In this document: one piece after another, positions 54,117 through 63,825 of the stretch
Position numbering within the stretch: the stretch's first letter is position 1
Layout: the number at the start of each line of letters is the position of its first letter
From: Niveibacterium microcysteis
GTDB taxonomy: Bacteria; Pseudomonadota; Gammaproteobacteria; Burkholderiales; Rhodocyclaceae
Assembly: GCF_017161445.1 (NCBI RefSeq)
Contig: NZ_CP071060.1
Span: 558,001 to 622,000, forward strand
DNA: 64,000 nucleotides
Reading direction: 5' to 3'
Notes under the pieces: generated by a model
Databases searched by the model: none
What the model was told of the DNA's origin: nothing
The model's input: the letters and a program-made list of their open reading frames with translations, nothing else
Made by a program: the position numbers and the translations under genes

Positions 54117-55463
54117 TCAGTCTTTCTTCGCCAGCTTCGCTTCGAGATAGTGAATGCTGGTGCCGCCGCGCATGAAGTTGCCGTCATGCAGCAGTTCCTG
54201 GTGCAGCGGAATGTTGGTCTTGATGCCTTCGACCAGCATCTCGGACAGCGCGATGCGCAACCGGCGGATTGCCTGCTCGCGTGTGTCGCCGTACGAAATC
54301 ACCTTGCCGATCATCGAATCGTAGTTCGGCGGGATCGTGTAGCCGTTGTACACATGCGAGTCCACGCGGATACCGGGGCCGCCCGGCGTGTGCCAGTTGG
54401 TGATCTTGCCGGGAGACGGCGTGAACTTGAACGGGTCTTCGGCGTTGATGCGGCACTCCATCGCGTGACCGCGCAGTACGACGTCCTTCTGCGTATAGCG
54501 CAGCTTCTCGCCAAATGCGACGCGGATCTGCTCCTGCACGATGTCGATGCCGGTGATCATCTCGGTCACCGGGTGCTCCACCTGAACGCGGGTGTTCATC
54601 TCGATGAAGAAGAACTCGCCGTTCTCGTACAGGAACTCGAAGGTGCCGGCGCCGCGATAGCCGATGCGCTTGCAGGCGTCGACACAGCTCTTGCCGACCT
54701 TTTCGATCAGCTTGCGATCGATGCCGGGCGCAGGCGCTTCTTCGATCACCTTCTGGTGGCGGCGCTGCATCGAGCAATCGCGCTCGCCAAGGTAGATCGC
54801 ATTGCCGTGCTGATCGGCGAGGATCTGGATCTCCACGTGGCGCGGATTCTCCAGATACTTTTCCATGTAGACGGTCGGGTTGCTGAAGGCCGCCTGTGCT
54901 TCGGTACGGGTCATCGTAACCGACTGGATCAGCGCGCCTTCTGTATGCACCACGCGCATGCCGCGGCCACCGCCACCACCGGCCGCCTTGATGATGACCG
55001 GGAAGCCGATCGCGCGGGCGATCTTGGTGATTTCCTTCGGGTCGTCCGGCAGTGCGCCGCCCGAACCGGGCACGCAAGGCACGCCTGCTTCGATCATCGC
55101 CTGCTTGGCCGAAACCTTGTCGCCCATCAGGCGGATGGTGTCGGGGCGCGGACCGATGAACACGAAGCCGGATTTTTCGACGCGCTCAGCGAAATCGGCG
55201 TTTTCCGACAGGAAGCCGTAACCCGGGTGAATTGCTTCGGCGTCGGTCACTTCCGCGGCGGCGATGATCGCCGGCACGTTCAGATAGCTCTGCGCCGAGG
55301 CGGCCGGGCCAATGCAGACCGACTCATCGGCCAGCTTGACGTACTTGGCCGAGATGTCGGCCTCGGAGTGCACTGCAACCGTGCGGATGCCAAGCTCGCG
55401 GCAGGCGCGCAACACGCGCAGCGCGATCTCGCCCCGGTTGGCAATCAGGACTTTTTCAAACAT
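54117..55463 (-). CDS. accC: Acetyl-CoA carboxylase, biotin carboxylase subunit
   Basis: A 448-residue ATP-grasp enzyme that carboxylates biotin on AccB, the first step of fatty acid synthesis. It shows [20 protein letters not shown], the glycine-rich loop [34 protein letters not shown] and [14 protein letters not shown], all at normal places. It follows accB by 60 bp and precedes prmA by 11 bp on the same strand. Confidence 0.97.
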   Translation of the reverse strand: MFEKVLIANRGEIALRVLRACRELGIRTVAVHSEADISAKYVKLADESVCIGPAASAQSYLNVPAIIAAAEVTDAEAIHPGYGFLSENADFAERVEKSGFVFIGPRPDTIRLMGDKVSAKQAMIEAGVPCVPGSGGALPDDPKEITKIARAIGFPVIIKAAGGGGGRGMRVVHTEGALIQSVTMTRTEAQAAFSNPTVYMEKYLENPRHVEIQILADQHGNAIYLGERDCSMQRRHQKVIEEAPAPGIDRKLIEKVGKSCVDACKRIGYRGAGTFEFLYENGEFFFIEMNTRVQVEHPVTEMITGIDIVQEQIRVAFGEKLRYTQKDVVLRGHAMECRINAEDPFKFTPSPGKITNWHTPGGPGIRVDSHVYNGYTIPPNYDSMIGKVISYGDTREQAIRRLRIALSEMLVEGIKTNIPLHQELLHDGNFMRGGTSIHYLEAKLAKKD

Positions 55464-55523
55464 GAGGCAGTGTCCGTGAAAGGTGAATAGGGTCGGTAGG
55501 GGGAAGGGCTCGCGCCCGAACCC

Positions 55524-55976
55524 TTAACCGATCACGAACAGCGGCTGGCCGTATTCGACCGGCTGGCCGTTTTCGACCAGGATCGCCTTGATCGTGCCCG
55601 TTGCATCGGACTCGATCTCGTTCATCAGTTTCATCGCCTCGATGATGCACAGCGTGTCGCCGCTCGAAACCGACTGACCGAGCTCGACGAAGGGTTTCGC
55701 TCCGGGGGCCGAGGTCCGATAGAAGGTGCCGACCATCGGTGACTTGACGACATGGCCGTCCGGCTGCGCGGCTTCTGCCGGCGCGGCGGGTGCGGCCGGT
55801 GCCGGTGCTGCGGCAACCGGGGCCGGCGCCGCGTAGTACTGTGCCGGGGCGGCACCACTCGGTGCGCCGAGATGCTTCGCGATGCGGACTTTTTCTTCGC
55901 CCTCGGTCACTTCCAGTTCAGAAATGCCTGACTCCTGGACGAGGTCGATCAGCTTCTTGAGTTTTCTCAGGTCCAA
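55524..55976 (-). CDS. accB: Biotin carboxyl carrier protein
   Basis: A 150-residue carrier. The biotinyl lysine is K116 in [11 protein letters not shown]. The N-terminal helix [23 protein letters not shown] is joined by an Ala/Pro-rich linker to the biotinyl domain starting [14 protein letters not shown]. It forms the acetyl-CoA carboxylase with AccC and the separately encoded AccAD. It heads the accBC part of the operon, after aroQ. Confidence 0.97.
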   Translation of the reverse strand: MDLRKLKKLIDLVQESGISELEVTEGEEKVRIAKHLGAPSGAAPAQYYAAPAPVAAAPAPAAPAAPAEAAQPDGHVVKSPMVGTFYRTSAPGAKPFVELGQSVSSGDTLCIIEAMKLMNEIESDATGTIKAILVENGQPVEYGQPLFVIG

Positions 55977-56034
55977 TTTATTGCTCCCTCACGTGGATGC
56001 CGGCCCGCCATTTGTCTGGGGAGGCGGTGACGGC

Positions 56035-56526
56035 TTAGTTTTCGCGAATGCGGTTGAGTGCGTACTCGAGCGCGAGCGCGTAGCCCTGGGCGCCGAGTCC
56101 GCAAATCACGCCCACCGCGATCTCCGAAAAATAGGAGTGATGCCGGAAAGGCTCGCGGGCGTGAATGTTCGACAGGTGCACCTCGATGAACGGGATCTGC
56201 ACCGCGGAGAAAGCGTCGCGCAACGCGACGCTGGTGTGGGTGTAACCACCCGGATTGATCAGGATGAAGTCGATCCCTTCGCTGCGCGCAGCTTGTACAC
56301 GGTCGATCAGCTCGCCTTCGTGATTGCTCTGGAAGGATTCGAGCAGCACGCCATCGGCACGCGAGCGCGCCGAGAGCATGTCGTGGATGTCCGCCAGCGT
56401 CGTGCGGCCGTACACCTCCGGCTCGCGCGTGCCGAGCAGGTTCAGGTTCGGCCCGTGCAGCACGAGGATGCGGCGCTGCGGCGGTGCAGCAGAAGTGCGC
56501 TTCGATTTGCGATTGGAGGTCGCCAT
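56035..56526 (-). CDS. aroQ: Type II 3-dehydroquinate dehydratase
   Basis: A 163-residue dodecameric-type enzyme of the shikimate pathway. Motifs [20 protein letters not shown] (with catalytic tyrosine Y39), [32 protein letters not shown] and [20 protein letters not shown] carry the active-site residues. It has a basic 18-residue N-terminal extension. ATG 56526 is chosen over an in-frame TTG three codons upstream. aroQ-accB-accC is a frequent order in proteobacteria. Confidence 0.95.
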   Translation of the reverse strand: MATSNRKSKRTSAAPPQRRILVLHGPNLNLLGTREPEVYGRTTLADIHDMLSARSRADGVLLESFQSNHEGELIDRVQAARSEGIDFILINPGGYTHTSVALRDAFSAVQIPFIEVHLSNIHAREPFRHHSYFSEIAVGVICGLGAQGYALALEYALNRIREN

Positions 56527-56667
56527 AACCGACAAGTTTGCCGGAAATCGACGAAGATGACTACCGTCGAGGCAGGAACCGACGAAAATAGTCGGCCAGC
56601 CTCATGCGGCGAGTTCGCTGCACGATGCCACTCGATGCCGCACTTTGCAAGCGCGGCGGCCGCCAGA

Positions 56668-57225
56668 TCAACGCGGGGCGAGTTCCTGCAGCAGTTTCTC
56701 CAGCGCATCGTCCTTGAATGCACCGAGCTTGGTTTGTGCAACGCGGCCGTCTGGCCCGATCACGACTGAAAACGGAAGTCCTTGCGCTGCGTTGCCGAGC
56801 GCGACGGTGAGGTCGACCAGTTCCGCGCCGCCGACCAGCAGCGGGAACGCAAGCTTGTTCGTGACTGCATAGTTGTGAATCGCGTCGGCTTCGTCGATGC
56901 CGATGCCAACGATTTGCACACCCTTGTCCGCCCATTTGCGTTGCGCCGCATCCAGCAAGGGCATTTCCTTGCGGCAGGGTGGGCACCAGGTCGCCCAGAA
57001 GTTGATGACGAGCACTTTGCCCTGCCATTGCTGGAGGGCCTGAGGTCGGCCGTCCGAGTCGGGCAGTTGCAATGCCATCAGCTGCCGGAGTGCGCTGTCG
57101 CTGATTTTCGGTGCGGGTGTTGCTTGGTCGACATGGCGCTGGGTGCGCCAGCCCGCGTAGCCGGCAATGGCGGATACACCGATGATCAGCGCCGCTGCGA
57201 GGGCGCGTCGAGTGGTGGGGTTCAT
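56668..57225 (-). CDS. TlpA-like periplasmic thioredoxin
   Basis: A 185-residue membrane-anchored thiol-disulfide oxidoreductase. An N-terminal hydrophobic segment (ALAAALIIGVSAIAGYAGW) places the thioredoxin domain in the periplasm. The active site is W80-C81-PP-C84 in INFWATWCPPCRKEMPLL, as in TlpA/ResA, and GLPFSVVIGPDGRV holds the cis-proline. It probably reduces cytochrome c apoproteins or metallochaperones, useful for the cytochromes here. The start overlaps the stop of the upstream gene (ATGA). Confidence 0.9.
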   Translation of the reverse strand: MNPTTRRALAAALIIGVSAIAGYAGWRTQRHVDQATPAPKISDSALRQLMALQLPDSDGRPQALQQWQGKVLVINFWATWCPPCRKEMPLLDAAQRKWADKGVQIVGIGIDEADAIHNYAVTNKLAFPLLVGGAELVDLTVALGNAAQGLPFSVVIGPDGRVAQTKLGAFKDDALEKLLQELAPR

Positions 57226-57824
57226 TCTTCGCGCTGTGCCGGTGAAGTGAGCAGGGCTTCCACTGCGGGCAGCTTGGCGCGGTCCGAACCGTTGCGGCGC
57301 GGAATGCGTTCCGCCAGCGGGCCGAACACGCAGAGCTTGACCGGCACTTCGTCCCATTCAAACGCGAGGATCGCCTCGGGCGACTCCGGGCCTGGCCGGC
57401 GCACTTCGCGGTGTTCATAGTCGAGCGCCTGGTTCAGCAGGAAGATCTCGACTTCCTTGGCGCTGTCGGCGAACAGGTCGATTTCGACTTCCGAGAATCC
57501 ATTCGCCGAGCCGTCGAGCACCGCGCCGGTCAGGGCGGGGCGCCAGGGGGCGAGCAGCCGCATGACCTCGCAGGCGGTTTCGCGCATGGTTTCCAGGCGT
57601 TCCTCATGCTCGTCGTCGGGGTAGAGCGCCTGATACTCGCGCAATGCGGCGTCGATCTCGGCGTTGTTCGGCATCGCTTCGCCCTCGGTGACGCCGAGTT
57701 GGCGCGCAGCCTTCCGTTTGGCGAGGCCGTAATCGGATATGCCGTCTTCGGCCATCAGGCGGGCTGCCAGTGCGGCGACGTTCTGGCGCAGCGAACTGCG
57801 CGGGGGCGGTGCATCGAGCGGCAT
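57222..57824 (-). CDS. Nucleotidyltransferase-like protein of unknown function
   Basis: A 200-residue soluble protein. The centre reads VLDGSANGFSEVEIDLFADSAKEVEIFLLNQ, a GS...D-x-D-like pattern seen in nucleotidyltransferase folds, and FEWDEVPVKLCVFGPLAERIPRR follows. I cannot confirm activity. The N-terminal part (LAARLMAEDGISDYGLAKRKAARQLG) looks helical. It is translationally coupled to the TlpA-like gene and divergent from mpl, an order I recall from related betaproteobacteria. The start ATG 57824 has a weak ribosome site. Confidence 0.7.
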   Translation of the reverse strand: MPLDAPPPRSSLRQNVAALAARLMAEDGISDYGLAKRKAARQLGVTEGEAMPNNAEIDAALREYQALYPDDEHEERLETMRETACEVMRLLAPWRPALTGAVLDGSANGFSEVEIDLFADSAKEVEIFLLNQALDYEHREVRRPGPESPEAILAFEWDEVPVKLCVFGPLAERIPRRNGSDRAKLPAVEALLTSPAQREE

Positions 57825-57905
57825 CGGGGTTGGGCGCGGGGCCTCGGCTACAATTGAGCCTATTCTAACCACACCCCGCGCGGTCTCCCGGCTGCGCCGT
57901 CCCTG

Positions 57906-59255
57906 ATGCATATTCACATTCTTGGTATCTGCGGCACCTTCATGGGCGGCATTGCCTTGCTTGCCCGCGCTGCAGGCCATCGCGTCACTGGCTGCGATGC
58001 CAATGTTTATCCGCCGATGAGCACGCAACTGGCGGAACAGGGGATTGGCCTGATCGAAGGCTTCGATCCGTCGCAGCTGGATCAGGCGGCAGATATGTAT
58101 GTGGTGGGCAACGCGGTGTCGCGGGGCAATCCGCTGCTCGAAGCGATTCTGGATCGCGGCTTGCCCTACACCTCCGGGCCGCAGTGGCTGGCTGAGCACA
58201 TCCTGCCGGGCAAGTGGGTGCTGGCGGTTGCGGGCACGCATGGCAAGACCACCACCACGTCGCTGCTGGCCTATCTGCTGGAGTCCGCCGGGCTCAATCC
58301 CGGCTTTCTGGTTGGTGGGGTGCCGCAGGACTTTGGCGTGTCGGCGCGGTTGACCGAGTCGCCCTTCTTCGTCATCGAAGCCGATGAGTACGACACCGCT
58401 TTCTGCGACAAGCGCTCGAAGTTTGTTCATTACCGCCCGCGCACGGTGATCCTGAACAATCTTGAGTACGACCACGCAGACATATTCCCCGACCTGGCCG
58501 CGATCGAAACCCAGTTCCATCACTTGGTGCGCACGATTCCGCGCCTTGGTCGCATCGTGGCCAACGGGGCCGAGGCGAGTCTGCGACGCGTGATCGACCG
58601 CGGTTGCTGGAGCGAGCTCGAATGGTTTGACGACGCGGGTGCGTGGCACGCGCGAGAGGGTGATTCGGTGTCGGAGGCGGTGTTTTCTCTTCATGGCAAC
58701 GAGATCGGGCGTGCCGAGATGCCGCTGGCTGGAGCGCACAACCGCGCCAATGCGCTGGCGGCGATTGCGGCGGCTCGCCATGTCGGCGTGCGCCCGCAGG
58801 ATGCGATTGCCGCGCTCGCGGGCTTCAAGGGCATCAAGAGGCGGCTCGAAGTGCGTGGCGTCGTGCGCGGCGTTACGGTGTATGACGATTTTGCTCATCA
58901 CCCGACTGCGATCCAAACCACCGTTGAAGGCTTGCGCCGGCGGCAGCCGCAAGGGCGCATCCTCGCCGTGCTGGAGCCGCGTTCCAACACGATGAAGCTC
59001 GGCACGATGAAGGATCGTTTGGCGCCAAGCCTCACGCAGGCGGATTTTGTCTATTGCTATGCGAACAAACTCGGCTGGGATCCGGCCGAGGCATTGAATC
59101 TGCTGGGCGAGAGGGCACGCACCTTTGAGTCGATCGATGAACTTGTGCGTGCTGTGGTGCAGCAATCCGCACCCGGCGACCATGTCCTCGTGATGAGCAA
59201 CGGGGGCTTCGGCGGTGTCCATCAGAAGTTGCTGGATGCGCTGGCTGTCGCTTGA
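57906..59255 (+). CDS. mpl: UDP-N-acetylmuramate:tripeptide ligase (murein recycling)
   Basis: A 449-residue Mur-ligase family enzyme that rejoins the murein tripeptide to UDP-MurNAc in recycling. It begins MHIHILGICGTFMGGIALLA, has the P-loop GTHGKTTTTSLLAYLLE, FFVIEADEYDTAF, NNLEYDHADIFPD and FAHHPTAIQTTVEGLR, all Mpl-like. The length fits. It is divergent from the nucleotidyltransferase-like gene and is followed by a strong terminator before the cox region. Confidence 0.95.
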   Translation: MHIHILGICGTFMGGIALLARAAGHRVTGCDANVYPPMSTQLAEQGIGLIEGFDPSQLDQAADMYVVGNAVSRGNPLLEAILDRGLPYTSGPQWLAEHILPGKWVLAVAGTHGKTTTTSLLAYLLESAGLNPGFLVGGVPQDFGVSARLTESPFFVIEADEYDTAFCDKRSKFVHYRPRTVILNNLEYDHADIFPDLAAIETQFHHLVRTIPRLGRIVANGAEASLRRVIDRGCWSELEWFDDAGAWHAREGDSVSEAVFSLHGNEIGRAEMPLAGAHNRANALAAIAAARHVGVRPQDAIAALAGFKGIKRRLEVRGVVRGVTVYDDFAHHPTAIQTTVEGLRRRQPQGRILAVLEPRSNTMKLGTMKDRLAPSLTQADFVYCYANKLGWDPAEALNLLGERARTFESIDELVRAVVQQSAPGDHVLVMSNGGFGGVHQKLLDALAVA

Positions 59256-59273
59256 CCCCTTGCACGCAGAGAG

Positions 59274-59304
59274 AAAAGGCGCCTTCGGGCGCCTTTTGTT
59301 TTTC
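59274..59304 (+). terminator. Intrinsic terminator of mpl
   Basis: aaaaggcgcc / ggcgcctttt with a TTCG loop, followed by GTTTTTC, is a textbook terminator 18 bp after the mpl stop. Confidence 0.95.
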
Positions 59305-59374
59305 TGTGCTGCGTAAGCGGTGTGTGTTCAGGCAGATGGATATGGCGATGCAGCATGTGCGGCAATGCAACACA

Positions 59375-59388
59375 TTGATATGAATCAA
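59375..59388. promoter_or_regulatory. FNR/DNR-type box upstream of coxB
   Basis: TTGATATGAATCAA, both half-sites perfect, lies 196 bp before coxB. The distance from the gene is long and no clear -10 follows at the activation spacing, so it may repress the oxidase at low oxygen. It sits in the 328-bp mpl-coxB gap, which otherwise holds only the terminator and leader. Confidence 0.8.
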
Positions 59389-59583
59389 CATTTGTTGCTG
59401 CGAGCGCCCTCGCTGTGGCACCATCAAAACCGAACGCGGCGGGGCGGCCCGAAAGGGCGTCGTTCCCCCGCGCGGGAGTTGGAGTTGCGGCAAGCGGTCG
59501 TGTGAGGCGTCGCGAGGTCGGGTGCTCACGGACTGCAAAGCTGTCGTCAGAAGCAGCACTCATCCGGTGTTTTTCGAGGACCC

Positions 59584-60429
59584 ATGAGGCATACCACTCG
59601 CGCATCAGTTCCACTGGCAATGGCGTTTGTCGCCAACGCCGCGTCGGCAGCCGACGCACGTTACAACCTCCAGCCCCCTGTCACCGGCATTGCCGAACAG
59701 ATCTACGGCATGCATTCGATGATGCTCGTGATCTGCCTGGTGATCTTCGTCGGTGTCTTCGGCGTGATGTTCTGGTCGGTGTTCCGGCACCGCAAATCGA
59801 AGGGCGCGGTTGCAGCCCATTTCCACGAGAACACAGCGGTCGAGATTGCCTGGACTGTCGTGCCGGTGCTGATTCTGCTCGGCATGGCCTACCCGGCGAC
59901 GAAGACGGTGATCTCGATGAAGGACACGTCAAACCCGGACATCACGATCAAGGCCACCGGCTACCAGTGGATGTGGGGTTACGACTACCTCAAGGGCGAG
60001 GGCGAGGGCGTGCGCTTCATCTCCACGCTGTCCACGCCGCGCGACCAGATCGAAGGCGGGGCGGCCAAGGGCGCCAACTACCTGCTCGAAGTCGATAACC
60101 CGGTGGTCGTGCCGGTGGGCAAGAAGATCCGCATCCTCACCACCGCGAACGATGTGATCCACGCCTGGTGGGTGCCGGCCTTTGGCGTGAAGCAGGACGC
60201 GATCCCCGGCTTCATCCGCGACACCTGGTTCCGTGCCGAGAAGGAGGGCGTGTATCGCGGCAACTGCGCCGAACTGTGCGGCAAGGAGCATGGCTTCATG
60301 CCGATCGAGGTGCATGTGGTGTCTGCTGCGAAGTACGCCGAATGGGTTGCGGCGCAGAAGAAACGCATGGCCGCTGAAGCGCAGCCCGCGGCCCCGCAGG
60401 CATCTGCCAACACGGCCGCGGCCGGTTGA
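59584..60429 (+). CDS. coxB: Cytochrome c oxidase subunit II (CuA)
   Basis: A 281-residue membrane-anchored subunit of aa3-type oxidase. A signal-like segment (VPLAMAFVANAASA) and two transmembrane helices are followed by a periplasmic cupredoxin domain. CuA ligands are H193 (VIHAWWVP), C228 and C232, H236 and M239 in YRGNCAELCGKEHGFMP. There is no C-terminal heme c domain, so electrons come from a separate cytochrome c. AGGA lies three bases before the ATG. It leads the cox operon. Confidence 0.95.
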   Translation: MRHTTRASVPLAMAFVANAASAADARYNLQPPVTGIAEQIYGMHSMMLVICLVIFVGVFGVMFWSVFRHRKSKGAVAAHFHENTAVEIAWTVVPVLILLGMAYPATKTVISMKDTSNPDITIKATGYQWMWGYDYLKGEGEGVRFISTLSTPRDQIEGGAAKGANYLLEVDNPVVVPVGKKIRILTTANDVIHAWWVPAFGVKQDAIPGFIRDTWFRAEKEGVYRGNCAELCGKEHGFMPIEVHVVSAAKYAEWVAAQKKRMAAEAQPAAPQASANTAAAG

Positions 60430-60461
60430 TCACGCACCGATTCCGAGACAGGAGCTAGAGC

Positions 60462-62042
60462 ATGAGTGCGGTCCCACACGGCCTGGAACACGGACATGAC
60501 CACCATCACCCGAGCGGGTTGATGCGCTGGATTCAAACCACGAATCACAAGGACATCGGCACGATGTACCTGATCTTCAGCTTCATCATGTTCCTCTCCG
60601 GGGGCGTGATGGCGCTGACGATCCGTGCCGAACTCTTTCAACCTGGCCTGCAGGTGGTGCAGCCGGAGTTTTTCAACCAGCTCACCACCATGCACGGGCT
60701 GGTGATGGTATTCGGCGCGATCATGCCGGCCTTCGTCGGCTTCGCGAACTGGCAGATCCCGCTGATGATCGGCGCGAGCGACATGGCCTTCGCGCGGATG
60801 AACAACTGGAGCTTCTGGCTGTTGCCGCCGGCTGCGATCCTGTTGGTGGGGTCGTTCTTCGTGCCGGGCGGAGCATCGGCGGCTGGCTGGACGCTTTACG
60901 CGCCGCTGTCGATCCAGATGGGCATGGGCATGGACATGGCGATCTTCGCGGTCCACATCATGGGCATCAGCTCGATCATGGGCGCCATCAACATCGTCGT
61001 CACGGTGCTGAATATGCGCGCCCCTGGCATGACGCTGATGAAGATGCCGCTGTTCTGCTGGACCTGGCTGATCACCGCCTACCTGCTGATCGCCGTGATG
61101 CCGGTGCTGGCGGGGGCCGTGACGATGATCCTCACGGATCGGCACTTCGGTACCAGCTTCTTCAACGCGGCCGGTGGCGGTGATCCGGTGCTCTACCAGC
61201 ATGTGTTCTGGTTCTTCGGGCACCCCGAGGTGTACATCATGATCCTGCCGGCCTTCGGCATCGTCTCGCAGGTGATTCCGACCTTTGCGCGCAAGCCCCT
61301 GTTCGGCTATGCCTCGATGGTCTACGCGACGGCGTCGATCGCAATTCTCTCCTTCATGGTGTGGGCACACCACATGTTCACGACCGGCATGCCCGCGACC
61401 GGCCAGTTGTTCTTCATGTACGCAACGATGCTGATTGCGGTGCCGACGGGCGTGAAAGTGTTCAATTGGGTCGCGACGATGTGGCGCGGCTCGATGACCT
61501 TTGAGGCGCCGATGCTGTTCTCGGTCGGCTTCCTGTTCGTGTTCACGATGGGCGGATTCACCGGGCTGATCTGCGCGATCGCGCCGATCGACATCCAGAT
61601 CCAGGATACGTATTACGTCGTGGCGCACTTCCACTATGTGCTGGTGGCCGGCTCACTGTTCGCGCTGTTCTCCGGCGCCTACTACTGGCTGCCGAAATGG
61701 ACCGGGCACATGTATGACGAGCGCCTCGGCAAGCTGCACTTCTGGTGCTCGATCATCTTCTTCAACATCACCTTCTTCCCGATGCACTTCCTCGGCCTGG
61801 CCGGCATGCCGCGGCGCATTCCGGACTACAACCCGATGTTCGCGGACTTCAATGCCATCGCCACGATCGGCGCCTTCGGGTTCGGGCTTTCACAGCTGAT
61901 CTTCCTCTTCACGGTCATCAAGTGTGTGCGCGGTGGCGAGAAGGCCGCAGCCAAGCCTTGGGATGGTGCCGAGGGGCTTGAGTGGACGGTGCCGTCGCCG
62001 GCGCCGTACCACACCTTTGAAGAGCCGCCTCAGGTCAAGTGA
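60462..62042 (+). CDS. ctaD: Cytochrome c oxidase subunit I (aa3 type)
   Basis: A 526-residue, 12-helix heme-copper oxidase core. Ligands are H78 (MHGLVMVFG) and H391 for heme a, H254, H303 and H304 for CuB, and H389 for heme a3. The HPEVY motif with E256 and Y258 marks the A1 class, with the usual crosslinked His-Tyr pair. D-channel residues sit in the region FANWQIPLMIGASDMAFARMNN. GGAG precedes the ATG. It reduces oxygen and pumps protons. Confidence 0.97.
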   Translation: MSAVPHGLEHGHDHHHPSGLMRWIQTTNHKDIGTMYLIFSFIMFLSGGVMALTIRAELFQPGLQVVQPEFFNQLTTMHGLVMVFGAIMPAFVGFANWQIPLMIGASDMAFARMNNWSFWLLPPAAILLVGSFFVPGGASAAGWTLYAPLSIQMGMGMDMAIFAVHIMGISSIMGAINIVVTVLNMRAPGMTLMKMPLFCWTWLITAYLLIAVMPVLAGAVTMILTDRHFGTSFFNAAGGGDPVLYQHVFWFFGHPEVYIMILPAFGIVSQVIPTFARKPLFGYASMVYATASIAILSFMVWAHHMFTTGMPATGQLFFMYATMLIAVPTGVKVFNWVATMWRGSMTFEAPMLFSVGFLFVFTMGGFTGLICAIAPIDIQIQDTYYVVAHFHYVLVAGSLFALFSGAYYWLPKWTGHMYDERLGKLHFWCSIIFFNITFFPMHFLGLAGMPRRIPDYNPMFADFNAIATIGAFGFGLSQLIFLFTVIKCVRGGEKAAAKPWDGAEGLEWTVPSPAPYHTFEEPPQVK

Positions 62043-62050
62043 GTCGCAAC

Positions 62051-62167
62051 ATGGCCAAGCGGAGCGCAACGCGCAGCAACCTGAAGACGGCACTGGGGCT
62101 GGGATCGATCGCCCTGGTGTTCTTCTTCGGCGTGATGCTCAAGTACTGGCTGCAGAACCACCAATGA
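62051..62167 (+). CDS. Small cytochrome oxidase assembly protein
   Basis: A 38-residue protein, MAKRSATRSNLKTALGLGS followed by a membrane segment ending YWLQNHQ. Such short single-helix proteins lie between coxA and ctaG in many betaproteobacteria and are annotated as oxidase small assembly proteins. It starts 9 bp after ctaD and its stop overlaps the ctaG start (ATGA). Confidence 0.85.
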   Translation: MAKRSATRSNLKTALGLGSIALVFFFGVMLKYWLQNHQ

Positions 62168-62724
62168 GCTCACTGGAACGCGCCTCCGAGAATCGTCGTC
62201 TGCTGCTGCGGCTGGCCGTGGCTGCGGTCGCGATGTTCGGTTTCGGCTTTCTTCTGGTGCCGTTCTACAACACGATCTGTGAGGTCACTGGCATCAATCG
62301 CCTGATGAAGGCGGATGCGCAGGCGGCCAACAGCCAGGTCGATGCCTCGCGCACGTTGATCGTCGAGTTCGACGCCAACACCCACGCGTTGCCGTGGCGC
62401 TTCTCGCCGCAGCAGTCGAGTGTGAGCACGCACCCCGGCGCACTGGTGCGGGTGGATTACGTGCTCGAGAACACCACGGACAAAACGGTGGTGGGGCAAG
62501 CGATCCCGAGCTATGGGCCACGCGTCGCCGCGCAGTACGTGAAGAAGCTCGAGTGCTTCTGTTTCCAGCAGCAGACCCTGGCGCCACACGAGCGCCGAGT
62601 CATGCCGGTGGTTTTCGTGGTGGACGCGGCGCTGCCGGCTGAAGTGAATACCGTGACCTTGTCGTACACCTTCTTCGAGGTGGAAGGCGCTGCGCCTGTG
62701 GCCGCTGCGGGGCGGGCCGGGTGA
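62164..62724 (+). CDS. ctaG: Cytochrome c oxidase assembly protein CtaG/Cox11
   Basis: A 186-residue Cox11-type copper chaperone that delivers copper to CuB of subunit I. One transmembrane helix (LAVAAVAMFGFGFLLVPFYN) ends with the conserved C39 in NTICEVTGING-like sequence, and the periplasmic copper site is the CFCF motif in KLECFCFQQQTL. ATG at 62164 overlaps the small protein's stop. It is coupled to the DUF2970 gene. Confidence 0.95.
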   Translation: MSSLERASENRRLLLRLAVAAVAMFGFGFLLVPFYNTICEVTGINRLMKADAQAANSQVDASRTLIVEFDANTHALPWRFSPQQSSVSTHPGALVRVDYVLENTTDKTVVGQAIPSYGPRVAAQYVKKLECFCFQQQTLAPHERRVMPVVFVVDAALPAEVNTVTLSYTFFEVEGAAPVAAAGRAG

Positions 62725-62924
62725 CGGCGACGCCGCGGGCTGGCTTCCTGGCAACGCTGCGTGCGGTGTTGTGGTCGTTCATCGGTGTGCGCAAACGACA
62801 GGATTATCAGCAAGACGCGAGTTCGCTGAATCCGCTTGCGGTGGTGGTGGCGGGCTTGATCGCGGGTGCGTTGTTCATCTTCACACTCGTGATGGTTGTG
62901 TCATGGGTTACGGCGTCGCCTTGA
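62721..62924 (+). CDS. DUF2970 membrane protein
   Basis: A 67-residue protein with FLATLRAVLWSFIGVRKRQDYQQD and a C-terminal membrane helix, the DUF2970 pattern of cox operons. GTG at 62721 overlaps the ctaG stop. Function unknown, presumably in oxidase assembly. Confidence 0.85.
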   Translation: MTATPRAGFLATLRAVLWSFIGVRKRQDYQQDASSLNPLAVVVAGLIAGALFIFTLVMVVSWVTASP

Positions 62925-62964
62925 AGGCGCCGACATAAAACAGCATCGACAGGGAGACGCACAG

Positions 62965-63813
62965 ATGAGCTCCACGCTCGAAAAGTATTTCGTACCCGAG
63001 CCCTCACGCTTTCCGATCTTCGGCTCCGCCGCCTTGTTGCTGATCGGTGCGGGTGCGGCGATGTGGCTCAACCGGGTATCGCCTGGCTCTTGGATGGTGG
63101 CGGCCGGTTTCGCGACGCTGATCTACATGCTGTTCGGCTGGTTCGGCCAGGTGGTGCGCGAATCCGAAGGCGGCAAGTACGGCGCACAGGTCGACCGTTC
63201 GTTCCGCTGGAGCATGGGCTGGTTCATCTTTTCGGAGGTGATGTTCTTTGCGGCCTTCTTCGGCGTGCTCTTCTATGTTCGCGTGCTGGCCTTGCCTGAG
63301 CTAGGTTCCGGCAAGTCCGCGATGCTGTGGGACGGGTTCAAGAGTGCCTGGCCCAATGCCGGCCCTTATGCGGAAGAGGCCTTCACGCCGATGGCCGCGT
63401 GGGGTATTCCGGCCATCAATACTGCGATCCTGCTCAGTTCCGGCGTCACGCTGACGTGGGCGCATTGGGGATTGTTGAAGGGCGCTCGCGGCCAGCTGAT
63501 CAATGGGCTCGCGCTGACCGTGCTGCTCGGCGTGATCTTCCTGTGCCTGCAGGCGTATGAGTATCACCATGCCTACGCGGAGATGAACCTCACGCTGGCG
63601 TCCGGCATTTATGGCTCCACCTTCTTCATGCTCACCGGCTTCCACGGCATGCATGTGACGATCGGCGCAACGATGCTGATCGTGATCCTCGCACGCAGCA
63701 TCAAGGGGCACTTCACGGCAGAACGCCACTTCGCCTTCGAGGCGGTGGCCTGGTACTGGCACTTCGTCGACGTCGTGTGGCTGTTCCTGTTCGTCGTCGT
63801 CTACTGGCTTTGA
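62965..63813 (+). CDS. coxC: Cytochrome c oxidase subunit III
   Basis: A 282-residue, seven-helix subunit that stabilises the aa3 oxidase. It begins SSTLEKYFVPEPSRFPIFGS and has FIFSEVMFFAAFFGVLFYVR, AYEYHHAYAEMNLTLASGIYGSTFFMLTGFHGMHV and AVAWYWHFVDVVWLFLF, all subunit III hallmarks. AGGGAG lies before the ATG at 62965. An in-frame start 23 codons earlier would add a non-family segment. Confidence 0.95.
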   Translation: MSSTLEKYFVPEPSRFPIFGSAALLLIGAGAAMWLNRVSPGSWMVAAGFATLIYMLFGWFGQVVRESEGGKYGAQVDRSFRWSMGWFIFSEVMFFAAFFGVLFYVRVLALPELGSGKSAMLWDGFKSAWPNAGPYAEEAFTPMAAWGIPAINTAILLSSGVTLTWAHWGLLKGARGQLINGLALTVLLGVIFLCLQAYEYHHAYAEMNLTLASGIYGSTFFMLTGFHGMHVTIGATMLIVILARSIKGHFTAERHFAFEAVAWYWHFVDVVWLFLFVVVYWL

Positions 63814-63825
63814 CTGCGGGGGGAC

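Noticed and set aside
57222..59222. A 666-residue minus-strand frame across mpl
   Set aside because: Only its last 200 residues (57222-57824) look like a protein; the rest is antisense to mpl.
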